DNA from: JAJYVT01 sp035534455
Lineage (GTDB): Bacteria > Actinomycetota > Acidimicrobiia > Acidimicrobiales > RAAP-2
DNA length: 64,000 bases
Direction: 5' to 3'
Assembly (NCBI GenBank): GCA_035534455.1
Contig: DATLRV010000011.1
Location: 1 to 64,000, forward strand
A program made the translations under genes and the position numbers. Within the stretch, counting starts at the first letter, position 1. The number at the start of each line of letters is the position of its first letter. The notes under the pieces were generated by a model. It worked only from the letters and a program-made list of their open reading frames with translations. It searched no databases and was not told the origin of the DNA. Shown in pieces: positions 34,958-43,716 of the stretch.

Positions 34958-35692
34958 GTGGCCCGGATGTCTCCTCTTCCGTCGGGGGTCGGCGTCGCGC
35001 TCGTCACCCTCTTCGACGACGACGGCGGCATCGACGCCAAGGCGACCGCGGCGCACGCCCGGCGCTGCGTCGAGCTCGGCGCCTCCTCGGTGCTCGTGTC
35101 GGGCACGACCGGTGAAGCGGCGCGGTTGTCGGTGCAGGACCGGGTCGAGCTCGCCGCGGCGGTCGCCGACGCCGTCCCCGGGGTGCCGGTCGTCGTGGGG
35201 ACGGGCCACCCCGACGTCGACGCCGCGCTCGAAGCGTCGGCGCGGGTCGCCGTCGAGACCGGCGCGGACGCGCTCCTGGTCTACTGCCCCAAGGGGGCCG
35301 AGCCAGCGCCCTTCTTCCGCGGCGTGCGTGACGCGGCCCGGGGCCGCCACGTCCTGGCGTACCACAACCCCGCGCTGGGGGTCCGGGAGCTCGGCTCCGA
35401 GGAGCTGTCGTCGCTCGACGTCGACGGCGTGAAGGACTCCTCGGGCGACTCGAACCGCCTGGCGGACCTCGTCGAGCTGGGTGTCCGGGTCTATGTGGGC
35501 AGCCCCACCCAGCTCTCGCTCGCTGGGTCCTGCGGCGCCGCGGGTGCGCTCCTGGCGCTCGCGAACGTCGCGCCAACGGACTGCATCGCGGCGTGGAACG
35601 GCGATGCAGCCGCGCAGCGGCGCCTCTTCGCGGTGCACCGCCGCGCGGCGGGCGACTTCCCTGCCTACTTGAAGCTGCGCGCGCCCCGGTAG
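34958..35692 (+). CDS. DapA/N-acetylneuraminate lyase superfamily protein
   Basis: A 244-residue aldolase-barrel protein. SGTTGEAARLS (about 48-58) is the substrate-binding turn, Tyr 135 (LAYHNPA) and the Schiff-base Lys 159 (DGVKDSSGDS) are the catalytic pair of class I lyases. It is about 45 residues shorter than typical DapA (around 290), with a shortened C-terminal helical part. Members catalyse pyruvate-dependent aldol reactions; dihydrodipicolinate synthase is possible but cannot be claimed. GTG 34949 is an alternative in-frame start lying inside the -10-like hexamer. Convergent with mscR. Confidence 0.85.
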   Translation: MARMSPLPSGVGVALVTLFDDDGGIDAKATAAHARRCVELGASSVLVSGTTGEAARLSVQDRVELAAAVADAVPGVPVVVGTGHPDVDAALEASARVAVETGADALLVYCPKGAEPAPFFRGVRDAARGRHVLAYHNPALGVRELGSEELSSLDVDGVKDSSGDSNRLADLVELGVRVYVGSPTQLSLAGSCGAAGALLALANVAPTDCIAAWNGDAAAQRRLFAVHRRAAGDFPAYLKLRAPR

Positions 35693-35710
35693 GAGGACAC
35701 CCTCAGGACG

Positions 35711-36802
35711 TCACTCGCCGAGGACGACGACGGACCTGAGCACCTCGCCGCGCTGCATGCGGTCGAACGCCGCCTCCACGCCGTCGAGCTGGATGGTCTC
35801 GGAGACGAACTTGTCGAGGTCGAGACGGCCGCGCAGGTAGAGGTCGATCAGCATCGGGAAGTCGCGGGTGGGGAGGCAGTCGCCGTACCACGACGACTTG
35901 AGCGCGCCGCCGCGCCCGAACAGCTCGATCATGGGCAGGTCGATCCGCATGGTGGGAGAGGGCACGCCGACCTGCACGAGGACACCCGCTAGGTCGCGCG
36001 CGAAGAACGCCTGCTCGTAGGTCTCCGGTCGGCCCACCGCCTCGATGACGACGTCTGCCCCGTTGCCTGTCGTCAGCCGGCGGATCGCCTCGACGGGTTC
36101 GGTGGCGGTCGAGTTGACGGTGTGCGTCGCGCCGAACTCCAGTGCCAGGGCGAGCTTCCGATCGTCGACGTCGACGGCGATGACCGCACGGGCACCGGCG
36201 ATGACGGAGCCGGCGATCGCCGCGTCCCCGACGCCCCCGCAGCCGATGACCGCCACGGTGTCCCCACGGGAGACGCGGCCCGTGTTCACGGCGGCACCGA
36301 AGCCCGCCATGACGCCGCAGCCGATGAGCCCTGCCGCCTCGGGGCGCGCGGCGCGGTCCACGGGCACGGCCTGTCCCGCTGCGACGAGGGTGCGCTCGCA
36401 GAACGCGCCGATCCCGAGGGCGGGGGACAACGGCGTGCCGTCCTCCAGCGTCATCGGCTGGCGCGCGTTGCGGCTGTCGAAGCAGTACCACGGTCGGCCG
36501 CGGCGGCACGAGCGGCAGGCGCCGCACGGTGCGCGCCACGCGACGACCACGTAGTCGCCCGGAGCCACGTTGTCGACCCCGTCCCCGACCGCGGTGACGA
36601 AGCCCGCTGCCTCGTGCCCCAAGAGGAAGGGGAAGTCGTCGTTGATGGCACCCTCCCGGTAGTGCAGGTCCGTGTGGCAGACGCCGCACGCCCGCACGTC
36701 CACGACGACCTCGCCGGGACCGGGATCGGGGACCACCACGGGCACCACCTGGACGGGCGCGCCTTTCTCGGTCGCCACCACTCCTCGCACGGTTGCCGGC
36801 AT
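35711..36802 (-). CDS. mscR: S-(hydroxymethyl)mycothiol dehydrogenase (formaldehyde detoxification)
   Basis: A 363-residue zinc-dependent medium-chain dehydrogenase. Catalytic zinc ligands are in CGVCHTDL and GHEAAG; the structural zinc site is the cluster CGACRSCRRGRPWYCFD; NAD binding is by VIGCGGVGDAAIAG. FFARDLAGVLVQVGVP and GGALKSSWYGDCLPTRDFP are characteristic of MscR. It oxidises the adduct of formaldehyde and mycothiol and implies that the host makes mycothiol, a thiol limited to actinobacteria. The ATG at 36802 has GGAGGGG upstream; the long frame 5' of it is GC-rich noise. Confidence 0.92.
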   Translation of the reverse strand: MPATVRGVVATEKGAPVQVVPVVVPDPGPGEVVVDVRACGVCHTDLHYREGAINDDFPFLLGHEAAGFVTAVGDGVDNVAPGDYVVVAWRAPCGACRSCRRGRPWYCFDSRNARQPMTLEDGTPLSPALGIGAFCERTLVAAGQAVPVDRAARPEAAGLIGCGVMAGFGAAVNTGRVSRGDTVAVIGCGGVGDAAIAGSVIAGARAVIAVDVDDRKLALALEFGATHTVNSTATEPVEAIRRLTTGNGADVVIEAVGRPETYEQAFFARDLAGVLVQVGVPSPTMRIDLPMIELFGRGGALKSSWYGDCLPTRDFPMLIDLYLRGRLDLDKFVSETIQLDGVEAAFDRMQRGEVLRSVVVLGE

Positions 36803-36876
36803 CGCCCCTCCAGTCGGTTTCGCCACTCCGACGTGGTGAGCGGCGGGTCGCCGCGCCACGTCATCTGGCCGGCACG

Positions 36877-37446
36877 CTATCCAGCCGCGCCGGGTGGTTG
36901 CGATCCAGCGGGGACCACCGCGGCGACCAGGCGCTCGAGGAGGGGCACCTGGCCCGGCAGCAACTTCACGACCGCCGTGTCGAGGCCGTACCACGCCGCC
37001 CGGTCGACTTCGGGGAAGGCACGCCGCCTGCCGGACCGGGGCGGCCACTCGAGGTCGAAGGTGCCACTCCGCACGGTCGACACGTCGAGGTCACCGCAGA
37101 CGGCCCACGCGAGCACCCGCTTGCCGCCGGCTTGGACCACCTCGCCGAGCGGCAGACGCTGCCCGCGGGGCGCCGGCGACCCCAGCTCCTCGAGGAACTC
37201 GCGCTCGGCTGCGGCGAGCGCGTCCTCCCCGTCGGCGACCTCGCCCTTGGGGATGCTCCACCACCCGTCGTCCCGCCTGGTCCAGTACGGGCCGCCCGGA
37301 TGGACGAGGAGCACCTCGAAGGCCGCCGGCGCGCCGGTGCCCTGCTCGGGACCGACGTCGGGCCGACGGTCGTCGCGCTGCGGGTCGCGCTGCGAGTCCT
37401 GGCGTGAGGCCCGGTAGAGGAGGAGTCCGGCGCTGCGCTTGGGCAC
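36877..37446 (-). CDS. Nudix hydrolase
   Basis: A 189-residue protein with a clear Nudix box at about residues 68-90: GEVADGEDALAAAEREFLEE followed by LG, preceded by WWSIPKG. It opens with the substrate-side strand SAGLLLYR, then a hydrophilic insert of about 25 residues (Gln/Asp/Arg-rich) before FEVLLVHPGGPYW. This arrangement is common in actinobacterial proteins of unknown substrate. It starts at a GTG. About 75 bases separate it from mscR downstream, so they may be co-transcribed; it is divergent from the two-component system. Confidence 0.88.
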   Translation of the reverse strand: MPKRSAGLLLYRASRQDSQRDPQRDDRRPDVGPEQGTGAPAAFEVLLVHPGGPYWTRRDDGWWSIPKGEVADGEDALAAAEREFLEELGSPAPRGQRLPLGEVVQAGGKRVLAWAVCGDLDVSTVRSGTFDLEWPPRSGRRRAFPEVDRAAWYGLDTAVVKLLPGQVPLLERLVAAVVPAGSQPPGAAG

Positions 37447-37563
37447 GGGCCAATCATGGCCCCCCTCTCATGGCCCCCTTCCCGGAGCGCTCGCCCAGCC
37501 CCTCCGCGAGCCCTGCCATCGTTCGAGCGTCCGCCCTGCGTATGGTGGTCGGGTGAGCGGGCG

Positions 37564-38229
37564 ATGAGGGTTCTCGTCGCAGAGGACGACGCCGCGCTCC
37601 GCACAGTGCTCGAACGGGGCCTGCGGGAGAACGGCTACGTGGTCGACGCGGTCGCCGACGGTGATGCGGCCGTGAAGTGGTTGCGCGCCTACGAGCACGA
37701 GGTGGCCATCTTGGACTGGCGGATGCCGCTCAAGAGCGGGATCGAGGTGGTCGACGAGATCCGGCGCAAGGGGGTGAAGACGCCGATTCTCATGCTCACG
37801 GCGCGCGACGCTCCGGTCGATCGTGTCGCCGGCCTGCGCGCCGGTGCTGACGACTACCTCGTGAAGCCGTTCGACTTCGACGAGCTCCTTGCGCGCCTGG
37901 TCGCCCTGCAGCGGCGGCCCGCGCTCACGGTCGCGCCCAGGATCAGCGTCGGCGACCTCAGCTTCGACCCCGCCACCCGTGAGCTCACGGTCGGGGGCGC
38001 CCCGGTCGCGCTCACGACCACCGAGCTCGCGATCATGGAGCTCCTCCTGCGGCGAGCGCCCGCAGTCGTCACCCGGCGCTCGATCGCCGTGCAGGTGTGG
38101 GACGACGAGGCCGACGCGATCGGCTCGAACACCATCGACGTCCACGTCGGGCGTCTGCGGTCGAAGATCTCGACCAGCACCGCCAGGATCCAGACGGTCC
38201 GCGGCAGCGGGTACCGCGTCGTGCCGTGA
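37564..38229 (+). CDS. OmpR/PhoB-family response regulator
   Basis: A 221-residue two-domain regulator. The receiver has the acidic pocket AEDDAALR, phospho-acceptor Asp 51 (ILDWRMP), the switch Thr in MLTARD and Lys in YLVKPFDF. The winged-helix output domain ends with the canonical TIDVHVGRLRSKI and RTVRGSGYRVV-type strand. The ATG at 37564 is eleven bases after a candidate transcript start; a TATGGT hexamer lies at 37541. Its stop overlaps the kinase GTG, forming a standard two-gene operon. The signal and targets are unknown. Confidence 0.93.
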   Translation: MRVLVAEDDAALRTVLERGLRENGYVVDAVADGDAAVKWLRAYEHEVAILDWRMPLKSGIEVVDEIRRKGVKTPILMLTARDAPVDRVAGLRAGADDYLVKPFDFDELLARLVALQRRPALTVAPRISVGDLSFDPATRELTVGGAPVALTTTELAIMELLLRRAPAVVTRRSIAVQVWDDEADAIGSNTIDVHVGRLRSKISTSTARIQTVRGSGYRVVP

Positions 38230-39560
38230 ACGGGAGGCGGCGGTTGTGGAAGCACGCTGCCCGCGTGGCGACGGTCGCGGCGCTCGTCGTGCTGGGGTGC
38301 TACGCGTTGTGCGCCTTCGGGCTCCGGGTCTTCGTCACACACCGGCTCACGACGCAGGCAGACGGGCGGATCAACCTGGCCCTCGCTCGCGCGGCCGACC
38401 TCTCGTTGCACCCGAACCCGGGCGCGTCGAACCCGTCCTCCTCGGACAACGGCGACCTCGACGACGCGCCCGTCTTCTTCTGGTACGTACCCGACCACGG
38501 CAGCGTCGTCCCTCTCGCGGTGGGAGCCCCCGCGCTTCCCGCCGGCAGGTGGAGCACCCGGCCGGTCACCCGGACCGTGGGCGGGGCACCGTTCCGGTTC
38601 GGCGCGGTCCGTCGGGCGCACGGTTGGGTCGTCGCCGGCCAGAGCGTCGCCGAGGTCCGCCGCGTGGGCAGCGCCCTTGTGCTGCCCGAGGTGCTCTTCG
38701 GGCTCCTGCTCGCGCTGGCGACGCTCGTCGGTTCGTTCCTCGTCGCGCTCCGTGCGTCCGCTCCGGTCGACCTGGTACGGCGCCGGCAGGCCGAGTTCAC
38801 GGCTGACGCCTCTCACGAGTTGCGCACCCCTCTCAGCGTGGTGGAGGCGGAAGTCGACCTCGCGCTGCGCCGGCGGCGCGCACCCGACGAGTACGAGGCC
38901 GTGCTCCGCCGGATCGCCGGAGAGAGTCGGCGGCTCCGCCGGATCGTGGACGACCTCTTGTGGTTGGCGCGTGCCGACAGCGGCTCCGAGACGATCGTCG
39001 ACGGCGAGACGGCGGATGTCGAGGCCGTGGTCGCTTCCTGCGTGGACCGCTTCGACGCCGTCGCGACGCGCAACGACGTGGCGCTCGGCTTCACCGCCGA
39101 AGGACAGGGGAGCGGGATGGTGCAGGCCCCGGCGGAGCTCGTCGACCGGCTCGCGGGCGTGCTCATCGACAACGCGTGCAAGTACGCGGGGACGCAGGGC
39201 ACCGTCTCGGTCCTCGTGCAGTCGGGTCCGGCCCGAGTGGTGCTGCGGGTCGACGACAGCGGGCCGGGCATACCTGCCGACCAGCGCGCCGAGGTCTTCG
39301 ACCGCTTCCACCGGGCGACGTCCGGCGCCGAGGGCTCGGGACTCGGCCTTGCCATCGCGGACTCCGTCGTACGGATGACCCGAGGAGCCTGGTCCGTCGG
39401 GACCTCGCCGCTCGGCGGGGCCCGGATGGAGGTGTCGTGGCGCAGCGCGCAGGAGTCGGGGGAGAGGCCACCAGACGAGGTGTCCGTGGGACACGACCAC
39501 CCCGAGGGCGCGCCAACCGGCGCTCGCCGCCAGCAGGACGTCCACCTCGGCGCTTCTTGA
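38226..39560 (+). CDS. Sensor histidine kinase
   Basis: A 444-residue kinase with transmembrane helices at about residues 10-32 and 155-178 enclosing an extracytoplasmic loop of about 120 residues. No clear HAMP domain follows the second helix. The phospho-acceptor is His 197 (ADASHELRTPLSVVEAEVD); the ATPase domain shows N box VLIDNACKYAG, G1 VDDSGPGIP, and GSGLGLAI. It is translationally coupled (GTGA) to the response regulator. The C-terminal 45 residues after the ATPase domain are hydrophilic and disordered-looking. The sensed signal is unknown. Confidence 0.92.
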   Translation: MNGRRRLWKHAARVATVAALVVLGCYALCAFGLRVFVTHRLTTQADGRINLALARAADLSLHPNPGASNPSSSDNGDLDDAPVFFWYVPDHGSVVPLAVGAPALPAGRWSTRPVTRTVGGAPFRFGAVRRAHGWVVAGQSVAEVRRVGSALVLPEVLFGLLLALATLVGSFLVALRASAPVDLVRRRQAEFTADASHELRTPLSVVEAEVDLALRRRRAPDEYEAVLRRIAGESRRLRRIVDDLLWLARADSGSETIVDGETADVEAVVASCVDRFDAVATRNDVALGFTAEGQGSGMVQAPAELVDRLAGVLIDNACKYAGTQGTVSVLVQSGPARVVLRVDDSGPGIPADQRAEVFDRFHRATSGAEGSGLGLAIADSVVRMTRGAWSVGTSPLGGARMEVSWRSAQESGERPPDEVSVGHDHPEGAPTGARRQQDVHLGAS

Positions 39561-39885
39561 GGCGCGGTCCGTCGTGATGGCGCGACGTGCGCAGTGGCGG
39601 GACCCCCGGCCGCCCGGCGCTCCCTCGGTCCCCGGGCCGACCGGGCAGCCCCGGAACGCCCGTCTCGGGCGCGCCGCACACGGGAACGGCGCAAGGAGTG
39701 GGAGCCAGGGGGCGAGGAGACGTTCATCCTGTCGTCACCTCGACGCCGTACCGTCCCGGTGTGCCTTCCCCCCGGGCGACTGCTCTTCGCGCGCGGCGCG
39801 CGGCTTGTCTCCCGGGCATCGTGCGGGTGGTGCGCGTGTCATGGGGGTATCGGGTGCGTGCCCGCGCGGCGAGCGGGGCAGGCGG
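39561..39885. other. Intergenic, no gene supported
   Basis: About 325 bases after the kinase. Frames on both strands are open but Arg/Gly/Pro-rich and without motifs. A start for the downstream cytochrome gene could lie anywhere from 39841 on. No hairpin or promoter was convincing. Confidence 0.45.
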
Positions 39886-40890
39886 ATGACCGACGGACGA
39901 CGGCGCGGCGAGGACGGCAAGTTGGCGGCAATTGCGAGGACGACGGCGTCGGGACCGGCGCGCCAACCCCGGCACGCGCGTGATCCGGAGCTGACATTCG
40001 GCTCGGTGCGGCGCCTGGACTCGGGTCCGAGCCCGGACCGGCACCCCGCCGTCCACTGGCCCGACGATCGCCGTCCGCACGCTCGCCGGGTCGAGAATGC
40101 GTCGAGCCCGGTCGCCGGCGCACTGCGCGAGCGCCTCCACGACGAGCCACACGTCGCGCTCGGCGAAGGCTCGTCGCTGCCCGTCGTCCCCGAACGCGCC
40201 GCCCACGACGAGCGGGTCCCCGCCGGGGCCGGGGTGCAGCCAGAGCGGGCCCCGACGGTCCGCCGCGTGGACGACGTTCGCCCCAAGCGCGACCGCGTCG
40301 AGGCGAACGCCCGGCTCACCGGCGCGACGGCGGCGGTGCTGCTCGTCCTCCTCGCGATCGAGGGCTTCACCCTCGTCCAGATCCACCCGCTCCTGAACCT
40401 CCATGTGTTCGTCGGGATGCTGTTGATCCCACCGGTGCTGCTGAAGATCGGCAGCACCACCTGGCGGTTCGCCAAGTACTACCTGGGCGATCCCGAGTAC
40501 CGCCGAAAGGGACCGCCGGTCGCGCTCCTCAGGCTCCTCGGTCCGGTCGTGGTGCTGCTCACCGGTCTGGTCCTCGCCAGCGGTGTCGCGCTCTTGTTCG
40601 TCTCGGCGGGTCTGCGGACAACCCTCCTCTTCGTGCACAAGGCGAGCTTCGTCCTGTGGTTCGTCGTGATGACCGTGCACGTGCTCGGCCACCTCCTCGA
40701 CACCGCGAAGCTCGCGCCGCGAGACTGGTACTGGCGGACGCGCCGCCAGATCACCGGTGCGAGCCGCAGGCAGTGGGTGCTCGCTGCGGCGGTGGTCCTC
40801 GGGCTCGTGATCGGCGCGGTGACGCTCCCGCACGCCGCGAACTGGTTCGTCGGGAGTCACCACCCGGTGTCGGGGGTGCACCACCGATGA
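39886..40890 (+). CDS. Membrane cytochrome b-like protein with long hydrophilic N-terminus
   Basis: A 334-residue frame whose last 190 residues form four or more transmembrane helices with a heme-binding His pattern: LLNLHVFVGMLL, LLFVHKASFVLWF and MTVHVLGHLLDTAKL. It resembles cytochrome b561-like proteins of the DUF4405 type. The first 135 residues are charged and without motifs; the true start may be further in, for example the GTG near 40267 (VDDVRPKRDRVEANARL). The ATG at 39886 has GGCAGGCGG before it. The stop overlaps the ATG of the glycosidase gene, so the two proteins are made together; the meaning of that pairing is unclear. Confidence 0.7.
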   Translation: MTDGRRRGEDGKLAAIARTTASGPARQPRHARDPELTFGSVRRLDSGPSPDRHPAVHWPDDRRPHARRVENASSPVAGALRERLHDEPHVALGEGSSLPVVPERAAHDERVPAGAGVQPERAPTVRRVDDVRPKRDRVEANARLTGATAAVLLVLLAIEGFTLVQIHPLLNLHVFVGMLLIPPVLLKIGSTTWRFAKYYLGDPEYRRKGPPVALLRLLGPVVVLLTGLVLASGVALLFVSAGLRTTLLFVHKASFVLWFVVMTVHVLGHLLDTAKLAPRDWYWRTRRQITGASRRQWVLAAAVVLGLVIGAVTLPHAANWFVGSHHPVSGVHHR

Positions 40891-42218
40891 GCCGAAGGTC
40901 CCTCGCTCGGGCCGAGTCCGACGGCAGGTTCACCAGGCTCGCCGAGCTCGGTGCCGCGGTCGAGGACGGGGACGTCGGCGACCCCGGCGCCGGCGCCGGC
41001 GAGCCGCCGGGCGCCCCCGACGGCACCGGGCCCGGGCGGCGAGCGGCGCGCACACGCGCGCGCTCGCCCCGGAGGCGACGCGTCCGAAACGGGATCCTCC
41101 TCGTCCTCGCCGCGCTGTTGGCCTGGGTGGGGGTCTCGTTGGGTTCGGCGCTCGCCAACCCGATGCTCGGCAACTCGGTGTCGGCGCGCGGGGCCGAGTG
41201 GGTGCGCGAGCACGGGGGCTCGTCGATCGTGAACTGGATCGAGAACGAGTGGTACCGGCACCACGGCCCGAAAGTCGGCGGCGCGCCGCCCGCGGGTGCC
41301 ATCAAGCAGCCGACCAGCCCGCCGGCGGGCGCGACATCCTCGCGGGTGCCGCACCTCCCGGAGCCGAAGCCGATCGCCCCGTTCGTGGCGAAGGCCATAG
41401 CGGGAGAGGGAGAGTGGTCACCTGCGGGCAGGCTCGTCGACGGGGTCCCCGCCGTCTACGAGACCACGCTCCGGCCGGACGCCGTCCACACGAGCTACGT
41501 GGTCGGGGTCGCCTGGATGGACACCAAGCTCCTCCGCGCGACCCTGTACTCGGGGAGCGAGATCCCCGGCGGTGGCCCGTACACCCACACCGCGCCGGTC
41601 CTCCCGCTGGCGTCGCAGAGGCTCGTCGCGGCGTTCAATGCCGGCTTCTTGATGTCCTCGGCCAACGGGGGCTACTACACCGACGGCAAGACGATCATCC
41701 CCTTGCGCAACGGCGCCGCGTCCTTCGTCGTCTACAAGAACGGCAGTGCCGCCGTCGGATCGTGGGGCGCGACAGTGTCGATGACGCCGTCCGTGGTGTC
41801 GGTTCGCCAGAACCTCGACCTTCTCGTCGAGCACGGAAAGCCGGTTGCCGGCCTCACAGCGACAACAACGACGCGCTGGGGTGCGACCCTCGGAAACGCC
41901 GTGTTCGTCTGGCGATCCGGCCTCGGCATCACCGCCAATGGCGCACTCGTGTACGTCGGCGGTCCAGGGTTGAACATCACGGACCTCGCCGACATCCTGG
42001 CGCGGGCCGGTTGCGTGCGAGCCATGGAGCTCGACATCAACACGACATGGGTGAACCTCACCACGTACACGCCCGCGACGCCGAACGGCCAGGCGAGCGA
42101 CGCCAACGGCACGGAGCTGCTCCCGCAGATGCAGGGCACGCCCGCGCGGTACTTCCAGGACTGGTGGGCGCGGGACTTCATCACGATGTCGGCGGCGCCC
42201 CCGCGCCGCGCGTCGTAG
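40887..42218 (+). CDS. Phosphodiester glycosidase (NAGPA) family protein
   Basis: A 443-residue protein anchored by one helix (about residues 67-90) after an Arg-rich cytoplasmic tail. The extracellular domain contains LVAAFNAGFLMSSANGGYYT (about 250-270), GLGITANGALVYVGGPGLN and a D(I)NTTWVNLTTY near the end, the marks of the phosphodiester N-acetylglucosaminidase domain found in bacterial exopolysaccharide-related proteins. A Pro-rich linker of about 40 residues joins helix and domain. It probably acts on a phosphodiester-linked sugar at the cell surface. Its start overlaps the upstream cytochrome gene by four bases (ATGA). Confidence 0.85.
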   Translation: MSRRSLARAESDGRFTRLAELGAAVEDGDVGDPGAGAGEPPGAPDGTGPGRRAARTRARSPRRRRVRNGILLVLAALLAWVGVSLGSALANPMLGNSVSARGAEWVREHGGSSIVNWIENEWYRHHGPKVGGAPPAGAIKQPTSPPAGATSSRVPHLPEPKPIAPFVAKAIAGEGEWSPAGRLVDGVPAVYETTLRPDAVHTSYVVGVAWMDTKLLRATLYSGSEIPGGGPYTHTAPVLPLASQRLVAAFNAGFLMSSANGGYYTDGKTIIPLRNGAASFVVYKNGSAAVGSWGATVSMTPSVVSVRQNLDLLVEHGKPVAGLTATTTTRWGATLGNAVFVWRSGLGITANGALVYVGGPGLNITDLADILARAGCVRAMELDINTTWVNLTTYTPATPNGQASDANGTELLPQMQGTPARYFQDWWARDFITMSAAPPRRAS

Positions 42219-42347
42219 TCACCCGTCGGCCCGGAGCCACGCCCCCACCCCGCCCGCGAGGCTCGTCGCCGGCCCGACGGCGGTAGCCGGCGCACGGTGG
42301 TGCATACCCGCGGTGCCCCCATCGAGGGAACGCGAACGTCACCTTGG

Positions 42348-42353
42348 TACGCT
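42348..42353 (+). promoter_or_regulatory. Candidate -10 element of a leaderless promoter
   Basis: TACGCT ends seven bases before the GTG at 42361. A GGGAG abuts that GTG with no spacer, so it could not act as a ribosome-binding site. Confidence 0.35.
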
Positions 42354-42360
42354 CTGGGAG

Positions 42361-43170
42361 GTGGGGTCCGCCCGCGGCCTGTTGCACGAGGACGAGGAGC
42401 TCCTCGCAGAGGTTCGCCCCCATCCGGTCGTCGTGGTCGGCCCGGTCCTGCTCCTCCTCGTCGCGCTCGCCGGTGCGGCCACGATCGCGATCCGCTATCC
42501 CGGCGCGCCCGTGGTCGTCGCCTGGCTGCTCGCCGCGATGGTCGTCCTCCCCGGGCTGTGGGCGGGGGCACGTCTGTTGCGGTGGCGGTCCGTGCGGTTC
42601 CTCGTGACGACGACCCGGCTCCTGTACCGCCGTGGCGTGCTCGGACGCGACGTGGTCCAGCTGCGTCTCCAGCGGGTGGCCGAGGTCCACTGCACCCAGT
42701 CGCCCGGCGCACGCCTCATCGGCACGGGCCGCCTGGTCTTCGAGGTCGCCGGCGGTGACGGGCCGCTCGTCGTCGAGGACGTGCGATGGCCCCGGCGGCT
42801 CCAGCGGGTGATCACGGCGCAGCTCGACCGGCTCGACGTTCCCTATCCGCACCCGGGGTACGACCGCTTCGACCGCTTCGACCGCTTCGACCGCTACGAC
42901 GTCGTGGCGGCCGCAGCGCCGCCCGGCGATCGGACGGCCCCCGGTTCCCGGGGCTCCTGGGCGGCGGCGGGCACGCCCCGGCGACGGTCACGGCGCGAGG
43001 GGAGCACCCGCCGGTGGACGGACACGCCGCCGCACGGTGTCGTCTTCGACGACGAGGACGGGCGGACGGTGCCCCGCCAGATCCTCCAGCTCGACGAGCT
43101 CCGCCGGCGCGGCATCCTGTCGGAGGACGAGTTCGCGGCCAAGAAGGCCGAGCTCCTTGACCGACTGTGA
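42361..43170 (+). CDS. Membrane protein with bacterial PH domain and SHOCT motif
   Basis: A 269-residue protein. An N-terminal LLHEDEELLAEVRPHP leads into two transmembrane helices (about 22-62) and a bPH2-type domain (RFLVTTTRLLYRRGVLGRDV to about residue 150). Residues about 168-180 are DRF triplet repeats encoded by a 9-bp tandem repeat. A disordered Arg/Gly-rich region follows, and the last 30 residues (ILQLDELRRRGILSEDEFAA) are a SHOCT motif, which links oligomerisation to membrane proteins. The start is uncertain: GTG 42313 is in frame upstream. Function unknown. Confidence 0.82.
   Translation: MGSARGLLHEDEELLAEVRPHPVVVVGPVLLLLVALAGAATIAIRYPGAPVVVAWLLAAMVVLPGLWAGARLLRWRSVRFLVTTTRLLYRRGVLGRDVVQLRLQRVAEVHCTQSPGARLIGTGRLVFEVAGGDGPLVVEDVRWPRRLQRVITAQLDRLDVPYPHPGYDRFDRFDRFDRYDVVAAAAPPGDRTAPGSRGSWAAAGTPRRRSRREGSTRRWTDTPPHGVVFDDEDGRTVPRQILQLDELRRRGILSEDEFAAKKAELLDRL
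42862..42897 (+). repeat. 9-bp coding tandem repeat, four units
   Basis: Four copies of GACCGCTTC (the last GACCGCTAC) encode Asp-Arg-Phe/Tyr repeats inside the PH-domain protein, between the PH domain and the disordered linker. Confidence 0.85.
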
Positions 43171-43198
43171 TCCGGCGTCCCTGACGCCGCCCACCCGG

Positions 43199-43708
43199 AT
43201 GGCTGACCGGCCGGAGCTCGAGCGCCTCGTCGCGGTCCCGACCGGCGCGCACCCTCGTGCGGCGGTCGACGTGGACGGGTGGGACCTCGGCGGAAGGCCG
43301 AAGTACCTGCGCCTCACCGCACCGGGGTGCTGGACGCTCCTGCTGTTCCTCGGCGCACACTGTGACGGTTGCCTGCCGTTCTGGGCGGTGCCCGGTGCGC
43401 CTGCGTCCTGTGGCCTCGCACCGCAGGACGTCGCGGCGGTGGTGACCCGCGGCCCGGCGCACGAGGCGCTGGACCGGCTCGCGATCCTCACCGCGGACCA
43501 TCCCGAGGCGGCCGACGGGCTCGTCATGTCCGATGCGGCGTGGCTCGCTTACGGCGTGCTCGGGGCGCCGTTCTTCGTCCTGCTCGACGGCACCGCCGTG
43601 GTGACCGAAGGGGTCGCGTGGAGCCACGAGCAGGTGGCGGCCGACGTCGGGAGAGCGAGACGGCGAGGGGGCCGGGAGGCGGACGGCTCCCCGCGCGCGC
43701 GACGCTGA
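43199..43708 (+). CDS. Thioredoxin-like protein with a CxxC motif
   Basis: A 169-residue protein with a thioredoxin-type arrangement: a hydrophobic strand TLLLFLGAHCDGCLPFW (CDGC near residues 60-63), a middle segment RLAILTADHP, and YGVLGAPFFVLLDGTAVVTE with the cis-Pro. A further Cys lies in ASCGLAP. It has no signal peptide, so it would act in the cytoplasm. It follows the PH-domain gene by 28 bases and precedes yjbQ by eight, suggesting one transcript. The exact redox partner is unknown. The C-terminal 18 residues are Arg-rich. Confidence 0.75.
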   Translation: MADRPELERLVAVPTGAHPRAAVDVDGWDLGGRPKYLRLTAPGCWTLLLFLGAHCDGCLPFWAVPGAPASCGLAPQDVAAVVTRGPAHEALDRLAILTADHPEAADGLVMSDAAWLAYGVLGAPFFVLLDGTAVVTEGVAWSHEQVAADVGRARRRGGREADGSPRARR

Positions 43709-43716
43709 GCGGTCGA

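Noticed and set aside
39724..40884. Long minus-strand frame opposite the cytochrome b gene
   Set aside because: No recognised motif, no transmembrane or catalytic pattern, and it mirrors the codon bias of the plus-strand membrane protein.
42300..42360. GTG at 42313 as the start of the PH-domain gene
   Set aside because: It would include the putative -10 hexamer in the coding sequence and adds only Arg/Glu residues outside the family match; kept as an alternative.
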